Source: an uncultured bacterium (GTDB lineage: Bacteria; Planctomycetota; Phycisphaerae; Phycisphaerales; SM1A02). From it: 64,000 nucleotides of DNA. The stretch spans positions 1 through 64,000 of the forward strand of contig CAIXJC010000010.1 of assembly GCA_903919715.1 (NCBI GenBank). Direction: 5' to 3'. Positions 33,085 through 40,154 of the stretch are shown here, piece by piece. A program made the position numbers and the translations under genes. The notes below the pieces were generated by a model. It had not been told where the DNA came from. It made no database searches and saw only the letters and a program-made list of their open reading frames with translations. Within the stretch, counting starts at the first letter, position 1. Each line of letters opens with the position of its first letter.

Positions 33085-33101
33085 TGTACGGTATATGTTA
33101 G
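33085..33101 (-). promoter_or_regulatory. Candidate LexA operator upstream of the lexA transcription unit
   Basis: On the minus strand CTAACATATACCGTACA matches CTAACAGATACCGAACA at 60613-60629 upstream of imuA in 15 of 17 positions. It lies 44 bases before the ORF that precedes lexA. The shared motif in front of the SOS repressor and an SOS-type mutagenesis operon suggests a common regulator, most simply LexA itself. Confidence 0.6.
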
Positions 33102-33162
33102 CCTGACGTATGGTCGGGTTACCGCCCCTTTTTCTTGCGTTTCAAATAGGATTACTGTTTCC

Positions 33163-34368
33163 ATGCCCCCGACCCCAAAGGACCAAGGAATTCAGCCCCC
33201 TCCGCGATGCACGGAAGACGTCTGGGGAGCTTTCAGGCTTGAGAAAGGCATCGTATTCCTCAATCATGGCTCGTTCGGTGCCGTTCCAGAACCGGTCCGA
33301 GCCGCCGCAGAGTCATGGCGCGCGAAAATCGAAGCGAGGCCGATCGAAATGATCGGACGCCGTATGACGGACCTGCTCGATACGGTCAGATCCGCAGTCG
33401 GCGAGTACGTCGGAGCGGATCCCTCACGAATTGGACTCGTGACGAATGCGACAACTGGTGTTGGTTCGGTGCTGGGAAGTATCCCCTGGAACAAGGGCGA
33501 CCGAATCGTTCTCACGAATCAGGGATACAACGCCGTGCGGCAAGCAGTGCACTATTGCTGTGAGCGATACGGATGCGAAACGGTCATCGTCGATCTGCCA
33601 CTTCCACTTGATCGCCCGAAAGAAATTTGTGCGCGCTTCATGAATGCGATCGATCGTCGAACGCGTTTAGTCATCGTCGACCACATTACAAGCCCGACAG
33701 CAGTCGTCTTGCCCGTTGCCGAAATTGCTCAGGCATGTCGACGACTTGGCGTCCGATGTTTGATCGATGGAGCGCATGCGCCAGGAATGGTTGATTTGCG
33801 AATCGATGAAATCGGCGCAGATTGGTACACGGGGAATCTTCATAAATGGGTCTGCGCTCCCAAGGGATCTGCATTTCTCGTTGCGTCCGCCGAGGTCGCA
33901 CCGTGGACTCATCCAGAAACCAGAAGCCACTGCCATGGTCGCGGATTCGCTGCGGAATTTGATTGGCAAGGAACACGCGACTTCGCAAATTGGCTTGCGA
34001 TTCCAACTGCAATCGACTTTGTACGCAGCGGCTTTCCTGGGGGAATACAACAACACAATCATCAACTTGCCGTCTGGGCACAACATCGACTTTGCAATGA
34101 CTTCGGCACTCGCCCGATTTCCCATTCAGACGGATCGGACATTGGCTCGATGGCGACGATTCCGCTTCCGCCTGAAATCTCAATGCGCTTCGCATGCGCC
34201 ACACTTTTTCAAGCTGCGCTGTATGACAAACATCGAATCGAAGTCCCAATTATCGACTGGGGAGGATCGTGGTACGCCAGAGTTTCAGCTCATGCACACA
34301 ACCGAGTCGAAGATTATCTAGCGCTGTCGTCTGCAGTCTCTGCCGAAATGGTCGCTGGCGGAGTTTGA
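33163..34368 (+). CDS. Class V aminotransferase-fold protein (isopenicillin-N epimerase-like)
   Basis: The 401-residue protein has VFLNHGSFGAVPEPVRAAAESW, VGADPSRIGLVTNATTGVGSVL, VDHITSPTAVVLPV, CLIDGAHAPGMVDLRIDEIGADWYTGNLHKWVCAPKGSAFL (the Lys of the LHKW segment is the PLP lysine) and GFAAEFDWQGTRDFANWLAIPTAI. These are typical of the isopenicillin-N epimerase-like group, most members of which are cysteine desulfurase or lyase-like enzymes of unknown substrate. ATG 33163 is chosen over an upstream frame in the lexA control region. It overlaps the opposite-strand gene end by 55 bases. Confidence 0.88.
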   Translation: MPPTPKDQGIQPPPRCTEDVWGAFRLEKGIVFLNHGSFGAVPEPVRAAAESWRAKIEARPIEMIGRRMTDLLDTVRSAVGEYVGADPSRIGLVTNATTGVGSVLGSIPWNKGDRIVLTNQGYNAVRQAVHYCCERYGCETVIVDLPLPLDRPKEICARFMNAIDRRTRLVIVDHITSPTAVVLPVAEIAQACRRLGVRCLIDGAHAPGMVDLRIDEIGADWYTGNLHKWVCAPKGSAFLVASAEVAPWTHPETRSHCHGRGFAAEFDWQGTRDFANWLAIPTAIDFVRSGFPGGIQQHNHQLAVWAQHRLCNDFGTRPISHSDGSDIGSMATIPLPPEISMRFACATLFQAALYDKHRIEVPIIDWGGSWYARVSAHAHNRVEDYLALSSAVSAEMVAGGV

Positions 34369-35372
34369 GTCTTCTCGGCAGGCGGAACTGTTCGTGGGGC
34401 AGTTGGTTCAGTTGGAGGAACAATTGGCATCTCGGGCGGGAGTGCTGGTTTTGCATTCGCCGCCGCTTGCGCCTGCTTGAATGGAACATATTCCGTGTTA
34501 AACCAACTCCACCAACGCTTCATGTCCCAACCGTAGTCAGCGGTGGACTGTCCAAAGTCTCTTGAAGTCAGAGCGATCAATGACTGATGCGCATCGGTTC
34601 GATAGTTGTAAACCATTGCGTCTTGAACTCGCATGAGCACACCAGTCTGAATCGTGCCGATGACGGGCTGAAACGCACCCGCATTATCTCCAACAACTGC
34701 AGTCACATTTGCGATGTAGTGCGTGTTCGTTCCAATTGCAATCCATGCCAAATCGCCCGCGGTCTTCTTTTCATCGGCGGTGACTTGCGCAAAGATCAAC
34801 GAGGGAATAACCGCGAATGCATCAACTTTGCCTGCAAGTAGCCCAGCTTGATTGACAACAAGATGTCGATCATCACGCAGTCCCAGTTCGATCATCGCCA
34901 CAACTTCGTCACACGCTGGGCGTTCGATTCGCCTCGACGCTTCGTGACGCATCGGCGACTCTTCACTACGAATTGCGATCTTCGCAAGCATGCCTTGCCC
35001 CATGCCGCCCTGACTTGCCAAATGATCCATGAATGCCAATCGCACATCGTCCTTCTCATTTTTCATTGCATCCCAGAGCGCCTGCCATGATGCGGGATCT
35101 TTCCACTGACTCAACTGCTCCAAATTCTGCACTCGGGTCGTTCCGCGACGGGACGCGAACTTGGAGTGGACAAAGTCCTTTGCGCTGCGTTCATAGGACT
35201 GAGCCGAACTGCCGGGGGGGCTTGCTGACTTTAAGATCGCAGGATCAACCGCTGGGGGAATAGGCCCACTCGAAGGGATCGGTCTCAATAACGATGGCGG
35301 AATCGATTGGACGGGGGGCACCGCGCTCAAAGACGCAGTCAAGAAACATGCGAGAGTGATGGCGATTCGCAT
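34314..35372 (-). CDS. Secreted HEAT-like repeat protein, function unknown
   Basis: The 352-residue product has a signal peptide (about 1-22), a Pro-rich section, helical repeats (about 70-230, ALWDAMKNEKDDVRLAFMDHLASQGGMGQGMLAKIAIRSE), a domain with DAMVYNYRTDAHQSLIALTSRDFGQSTADYGWDMKRWWSWFNTEY, and a Pro/Ala/Thr-rich C-terminal tail. Helical repeats mediate binding; I do not recognise a family. It is divergent from the haemoglobin gene at 35392, so the two starts share a 19-bp gap. Confidence 0.65.
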   Translation of the reverse strand: MRIAITLACFLTASLSAVPPVQSIPPSLLRPIPSSGPIPPAVDPAILKSASPPGSSAQSYERSAKDFVHSKFASRRGTTRVQNLEQLSQWKDPASWQALWDAMKNEKDDVRLAFMDHLASQGGMGQGMLAKIAIRSEESPMRHEASRRIERPACDEVVAMIELGLRDDRHLVVNQAGLLAGKVDAFAVIPSLIFAQVTADEKKTAGDLAWIAIGTNTHYIANVTAVVGDNAGAFQPVIGTIQTGVLMRVQDAMVYNYRTDAHQSLIALTSRDFGQSTADYGWDMKRWWSWFNTEYVPFKQAQAAANAKPALPPEMPIVPPTEPTAPRTVPPAEKTQTPPATISAETADDSAR

Positions 35373-35391
35373 GCTTCATAGGATAGCACTG

Positions 35392-35805
35392 ATGACGAAC
35401 AATCCACAGAACTCTCCCCAAGCGAAAGATCCCGATCCTCGAGAACTCTTTGCAAGGCTCGGCGAAGAATCGTTCTGGCGTATTGCGCGCGCTTTCTATG
35501 CGCGGATCGATCGCGATCAATTTCTACGCCCAATGTTTCCAGTTGACCTTGAAGAACCTATTCGCAATCAGGCTGAATTTCTCATTCAGTATTTCGGCGG
35601 ACCAGAGACATACAGCATTCGCAAAGGTCATCCACGCCTACGCATGCGGCATCATCCATTTTCGATCGGCGTCGCCGAACGCAATGCCTGGGTCGAGGCA
35701 ATGAACAACGCCCTCGAAGACGCACAAATACCAGAGCCTGATCGATCGGTGATGACCCGCTACTTTGCAAATACAGCGACATTCTTGATGAACCGCGACG
35801 AGTGA
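35392..35805 (+). CDS. Truncated haemoglobin, group II-like (GlbO-like)
   Basis: The 137-residue globin has LFARLGEESFWRIARAFYARIDRDQFLRPMFP, QAEFLIQYFGGPETYSIRKGHPRLRMRHHPFSIGVAERNAWVEAMNNAL and a short C-terminus. YFGGP and the HPxLRxRHxPFxIG segment with the proximal His fit the group II truncated haemoglobins, which bind O2 or NO. ATG 35392 is preferred; upstream ATGs overlap the divergent gene. Confidence 0.9.
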   Translation: MTNNPQNSPQAKDPDPRELFARLGEESFWRIARAFYARIDRDQFLRPMFPVDLEEPIRNQAEFLIQYFGGPETYSIRKGHPRLRMRHHPFSIGVAERNAWVEAMNNALEDAQIPEPDRSVMTRYFANTATFLMNRDE

Positions 35806-35849
35806 CTTGAGACTTACATCCCGGAACTGAAATGAAACACATCTAGAGG

Positions 35850-36785
35850 TCAGTCGGGATCGATCGCACCGACCATGAGATCGTGTCGAGCGATTGAGTT
35901 GAGGACCTTTTCTGCTTCTGCTCTCGTCGGCCATGTTCCAATACGCACAGCAAAGAGATCTTCTCCCTTGACCGTATGAACCGTATCGACTCGAGCCATC
36001 GGAGCCTTCGTTCGCTGCAAGTCCTTCGTCAATTCCTTCGCACGCTTTTCTGCTGCGCTTTGCGAGCTGTAACTTCCCGCGCGAATTGTGAACGAGCGAT
36101 CTCCAACAGAATGCTTTGATACTTGTGACGCCAGCGCGACTCTTTCCGAAATAGCCACAGCTTCGGGCGCAACGACCTTCGGCGCAATGGGAGACGAAGC
36201 ACCCTTCTTTGAAGCAGGTTGAAAATTCTGCGAAAGCGTCCATGCAGGGGCGGGAGCTACTTCCGCATCATCGGACTTGTCGCGCTCCTTGACGATCACG
36301 ACCGCCGTGGGTGCGGGCGGAGTTGCCGCCATGGCCTGCGCGCGCTGAGCGCAATCGCGTGCATGAATTGCATCAGCTCCAGAAAGTTTCGCAGCCGCCT
36401 GAGAATAATATTGACCTGCCTCCTGCGGACGGTGCTGCAACAATCTCACATCGCCCAACAAAACCAAAGCGGAACCAGACACCGTTCGATCCTGAGATGA
36501 ACTCGCTTTCGTTGCAAGTCGCTGCGCTTGATCGATGTTTCCAAGTTTGTAAGAACTCATTGCCCCAATCAATGCGCCCTGAGCAGCTGTCGCACCATCA
36601 TCGCTACGCATGAGAGGCTCGCTCTCCGACAAAGCAGCTGCGTATCGTCCCTCTTCATATCGTGAGACTGCAGAGGAAAAACTGCCCGTTTTTTGTTGGC
36701 TCTCACAGGACACGCTGACAAAAAACATTGCGGTCCAAATGAATAAATTGTTTGCGCGATACTCGCGCTGGTTGCATCCTTGCAC
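35850..36785 (-). CDS. Lipoprotein with TPR-like region and C-terminal SPOR domain
   Basis: The protein (about 311 residues from GTG 36785) has a hydrophobic lead NNLFIWTAMFFVSVSC with a lipobox-like VSVSC, helical TPR-like units (SRYEEGRYAAALSESEPLM, SSYKLGNIDQAQRLATKAS, GQYYSQAAAKLSGADAIHARDCAQRAQAM), a linker, and a SPOR domain RSFTIRAGSYSSQSAAEKRAKELTKDL ... DLFAVRIGTWPTRAEAEKVLNSI. SPOR binds denuded peptidoglycan at division septa. The start is uncertain: GTG 36785 gives a basic n-region, ATG 36728 a shorter signal. Confidence 0.78.
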   Translation of the reverse strand: MQGCNQREYRANNLFIWTAMFFVSVSCESQQKTGSFSSAVSRYEEGRYAAALSESEPLMRSDDGATAAQGALIGAMSSYKLGNIDQAQRLATKASSSQDRTVSGSALVLLGDVRLLQHRPQEAGQYYSQAAAKLSGADAIHARDCAQRAQAMAATPPAPTAVVIVKERDKSDDAEVAPAPAWTLSQNFQPASKKGASSPIAPKVVAPEAVAISERVALASQVSKHSVGDRSFTIRAGSYSSQSAAEKRAKELTKDLQRTKAPMARVDTVHTVKGEDLFAVRIGTWPTRAEAEKVLNSIARHDLMVGAIDPD

Positions 36786-36826
36786 GTGGGGTATCGTACT
36801 TCGAAGTCGCCTAGTGGCGCAAGTCA

Positions 36827-38284
36827 ATGAAACTCCTCCGCGACATTCAACGCAACATATTTCTGCGACCGATGCGTATCGCGGTCGTTGATGACCAGCG
36901 ATCATGGCGAGCATTTGAACTGCAGTGCGTCGCATGGCACCTGGCGAAAAAAATCAAGTCCGTCTCAGATCGACCTCGAATCGGGATCATGCTCCCAACC
37001 TCTGGACTCTTTCCGCCAGCGGTCATGGCTAGTTGGATGCTTGGACGAACGATCGTCCCGTTGAACTACCTGCTTTCCAAGGGTGATTTGGAGTATGTCT
37101 GTGCGGATGCAGGAATTGACGCATGCATTACGGTCGGGCCGATGATTGACCTCATTGGCGGTCTCCCAGCGGGCGTCACCGCCATCCGTATGGACGCAAT
37201 GAAATTTGGGGGATTCCCACCGATTCGCCTTGCTCAGCGCATGAAATCGGACGATCTCGCTATCATTCTCTACACATCTGGAACGAGCGGGCGTCCCAAG
37301 GGCGTGATGCTGACAGCTGGAAACTTGGAGGCAAACATCGATCAAATTGTGGATCGCGCTGAGTTTGGCCGCCACGACACAATGCTGGGGGTATTGCCGC
37401 AATTCCATACCTTTGGCCTGACGGTGCTGACGCTGTTGCCACTGGCGATTGGTTGCCGTGCGATCTATACGGCACGGTTCATTCCCCGCAAGCTCGTCGC
37501 CTTGTCACGGATGCACCGACCGACAGTACTCGTGGCTATTCCTTCGATGTTCGCAGCGCTGCGCCTTGTCAAAGATGCCACGAAGGAGGATCTGAGCAGC
37601 CTTCGATATGTCGTCAGCGGTGGAGAACCACTCTCCAGATCCGTTTCTGACAGCTTCTTTGAGCGATTCGGCATTCGCATTAGCGAGGGTTATGGTTTGA
37701 CCGAGACCGCACCAGTTACCAATTGGTGCCTTCCATCCGAATGGAAGTGGCGGAGTGTTGGACGACCACTCAAGCACATTACCCAGCGCATCGTTGATGG
37801 AGATGACCGAGACGTCCCAGCAGGGGGCGAAGGTGAAATTCGAATCCATGGACCGAATGTGATGGCGGGCTATTGGAATCTGCCCAATGAGAGTGCTGCC
37901 GCTTTCGATGATCGGGGATTCTTCCGAACTGGCGACATGGGGCGCATTGACGAAGATGGACATCTCTTCATCACTGGTCGGATTAAAGAGATGATGATCA
38001 TCGCTGGAGAAAATGTATTCCCACGCGAGATCGAAGAGGTTCTCGACCATCATCCGTCGGTCAAGGCGAGCGCGGTCATCGGAGTATCAGACGAATCGCG
38101 AGGCGAAATACCAATCGCCTTCGTCGAATTGAAAGAAGGGCAGGTATTTGACGAGGTCACACTTCGTTCGTGGTGCCGCGAACACCTCGCCCAATTCAAA
38201 GTGCCTCGGGAAATTCGCCATCTTGATCCACTCCCGCGCAATCCAACGGGCAAGATCATTCGCAGGGCGTTAAAAACCTCGTAA
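36827..38284 (+). CDS. AMP-forming acyl-CoA synthetase / ligase
   Basis: The 485-residue adenylating enzyme has DDLAIILYTSGTSGRPKGVMLTAGNL (A3 core), RISEGYGLTETAPVTN (A5), EGEIRIHGPNVMAGYWNLPNESAAAF, FFRTGDMGRIDEDGHLFITGRIKEMMIIAGENVFPREIEEVL (A7-A8) and NPTGKIIRRAL with the C-terminal catalytic Lys. It activates a carboxylic acid, probably a fatty acid, as an acyl-AMP and transfers it to CoA or a carrier. The substrate cannot be read. It is divergent from the SPOR gene, with starts 41 bp apart. Confidence 0.92.
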   Translation: MKLLRDIQRNIFLRPMRIAVVDDQRSWRAFELQCVAWHLAKKIKSVSDRPRIGIMLPTSGLFPPAVMASWMLGRTIVPLNYLLSKGDLEYVCADAGIDACITVGPMIDLIGGLPAGVTAIRMDAMKFGGFPPIRLAQRMKSDDLAIILYTSGTSGRPKGVMLTAGNLEANIDQIVDRAEFGRHDTMLGVLPQFHTFGLTVLTLLPLAIGCRAIYTARFIPRKLVALSRMHRPTVLVAIPSMFAALRLVKDATKEDLSSLRYVVSGGEPLSRSVSDSFFERFGIRISEGYGLTETAPVTNWCLPSEWKWRSVGRPLKHITQRIVDGDDRDVPAGGEGEIRIHGPNVMAGYWNLPNESAAAFDDRGFFRTGDMGRIDEDGHLFITGRIKEMMIIAGENVFPREIEEVLDHHPSVKASAVIGVSDESRGEIPIAFVELKEGQVFDEVTLRSWCREHLAQFKVPREIRHLDPLPRNPTGKIIRRALKTS

Positions 38285-38287
38285 CTC

Positions 38288-38313
38288 TTCCAAATATTCC
38301 TTCCAAATATTCC
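38288..38313. repeat. Tandem pair of a 13-nt unit between convergent genes
   Basis: TTCCAAATATTCC occurs twice exactly, starting four bases after the TAA of the acyl-CoA synthetase gene, which the unit does not include. It resembles the tandem repeats after other stop codons in this window. Confidence 0.93.
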
Positions 38314-38326
38314 ATAGAGAGCAAAC

Positions 38327-40009
38327 TCAGGGACAAGCGCCCCAACCACTGAGCAATAAGGTGAGGTCTGCTCCGTCGGTCTGACCATCTCCAGTCACAT
38401 CGCCACCGGGAGAGTTCCATGCAGAAAGCAGAGTGGCCAAATCAGAGCCGTTGCGCTGACCATCGCTGTTGTAATCACCCGCACAGAGCTCACACGCTGT
38501 CAACGATGACGTCACGGTCAAAGTGCCAGCGCCGATTGATCCGTTGACACTCGTAATGCGAACGAGATATTCCGAACCGCACTGTGCCGAGAAATTCACA
38601 AGCGCGCTGAGTGGGTTGGTCGGGCACAAATCGTTATCGTCATTGCATGCGATCGCAGTCGCTGTCGCGCTACACGGATATGGATAAACCATGAGTGCGG
38701 TGTTGAGATTTCCAGTACCACACGTCCGCACCGTCACAGATCCTCGAACATGTTGCAGGCGATACCAAACATCGGCACCGACAACATTTGGAGCGGTGAT
38801 GCATCCTGCTGGAATCGAGTTGCTTCCTGCAGTTGCGGCGACAAGGGTGAAGGGGACTTCTCCAAGCGAAATCGGCGTGGCTTGGGCGCATAGATCGTTT
38901 GCTGGCGTTGGGGGATTACAGTGGGACACTGCGATATCAACGCACGCTTGATCCCATGATTTTTGGCAGCAAACTGGATCGATTGCACAGACCGTATTGC
39001 AGCAAGTCGCTACTTGACACCCAGCTGTGCCGTGTTTGGCGAAGCAATCGCCCGTTGAACCACACGGACTCGAGCATTGATCATCCCACGTGACTTTGAG
39101 GTTGTAATTCTGGACCGCATCGCAAGCGTAAATGAACGGTTGCGCTGCCGGAAAAGTTCCTCGTGCGACGACGACATACCACGTTCCACTTGGCACGCAT
39201 TGGGTGACCTGCTGCACTGCGCATCCAGTCGTCTGAACTGAAATGGTTGCCGAAGAAAGTGGGAGACATGGCTGCGATAACAGGGCAACGAACGTCGGAA
39301 TCGTTCCACTTTCTTGAGTTCCATATTCAGCTTCAATCTGAATGTTCAGTCGAGCCATGCCATCGCCGTTGGGATCTGTCAGCACGAGTTTGTAGGCATC
39401 CAAATCTGGTATGCCCGTGGATCCGTCTGAAACGAATCGGAAATTTCCACAGACCGTCTTGGTATTTTCAATCGTCAAGAGCGTCGTGTTTCCAACGCCA
39501 TTGATGCAAGGAGAATTTCCCAAGCCAACCGTGTTGCACGGCTCGTTCTCAGCCATCGACTGCGGCGGACATGCTGGTGTGCAGAGTGATGCGCACGTTG
39601 CGTTTGCTGCGGCAACGCATGTCTGATCCCAGGCGACGGAGCAACAGAATGCATAGACCGAACAGACGGCTTCACAGCATGATGCGTCAGAGCATGATGG
39701 TGTTGAGTGAACGACATTGCAAAGACCCGCAGCCGCCGATCCGCACGGAAGTGGCGGAGCAGTCTGGCAGTTGAGTTGCGCAATGAATGCGCACTGACCA
39801 TCCCACGCTGCCATGCAGCAGTAAGGATCGATCAGACACACGGTGCTGCAACAGACTGGGTCGGCGCAACCCGGCGTGGGATGTGCCACAACACAAAGTC
39901 CAGTCGCAGTCGGTGGGCATGTTTGACCAGTGGCAGTCTGCGGCAAAATCGCGCACACAAGAGCTGCGCCCGCCACGAATTTCGATAGGGGAAGAATGAA
40001 ATCAAACAT
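38327..40009 (-). CDS. Large secreted Cys-rich protein with C-terminal dockerin-like repeat
   Basis: The 560-residue product has a signal peptide (about 1-28). Cys-rich modules recur: DPVCCSTVCLIDPYCCMAAWDGQC, ASCCEAVCSVYAFCCSVAWDQTC and ATCCNTVCAIDPVCCQKSWDQAC, each following the pattern CC-V-C-D-CC-W-D-C. Between them are pre-peptidase-like beta domains (ACNDD...LVRITSVNG). The end CAGDYNSDGQRNGSDLATLLSAWNS ... DVTGDGQTDGADLTLLLSGWG has two calcium-loop repeats as in dockerin type I. It is probably an extracellular or surface protein. ATG 40009 gives the signal peptide. Confidence 0.85.
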   Translation of the reverse strand: MFDFILPLSKFVAGAALVCAILPQTATGQTCPPTATGLCVVAHPTPGCADPVCCSTVCLIDPYCCMAAWDGQCAFIAQLNCQTAPPLPCGSAAAGLCNVVHSTPSCSDASCCEAVCSVYAFCCSVAWDQTCVAAANATCASLCTPACPPQSMAENEPCNTVGLGNSPCINGVGNTTLLTIENTKTVCGNFRFVSDGSTGIPDLDAYKLVLTDPNGDGMARLNIQIEAEYGTQESGTIPTFVALLSQPCLPLSSATISVQTTGCAVQQVTQCVPSGTWYVVVARGTFPAAQPFIYACDAVQNYNLKVTWDDQCSSPCGSTGDCFAKHGTAGCQVATCCNTVCAIDPVCCQKSWDQACVDIAVSHCNPPTPANDLCAQATPISLGEVPFTLVAATAGSNSIPAGCITAPNVVGADVWYRLQHVRGSVTVRTCGTGNLNTALMVYPYPCSATATAIACNDDNDLCPTNPLSALVNFSAQCGSEYLVRITSVNGSIGAGTLTVTSSLTACELCAGDYNSDGQRNGSDLATLLSAWNSPGGDVTGDGQTDGADLTLLLSGWGACP

Positions 40010-40075
40010 ACGTATAGCCAACATACGAGAAAATCGTCGATTCACTTCAATGAATCTGGAAAATGGGCAAGAAAG

Positions 40076-40112
40076 AACAAAAACCCCCCCAGTCTTTCGA
40101 CTGAGGGGGGTT
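40076..40112 (-). terminator. Rho-independent terminator of the 40155-42821 gene
   Basis: AACCCCCCC AGTC and GACT GAGGGGGGTT pair across a TTTC loop. On the minus strand the stem is followed by TTTTTG. It lies 43 bases after the stop of the long secreted protein gene. Confidence 0.88.
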
Positions 40113-40154
40113 GGAATCTATAAATCAACCACGAGTGGATCGAAGCACCTCACA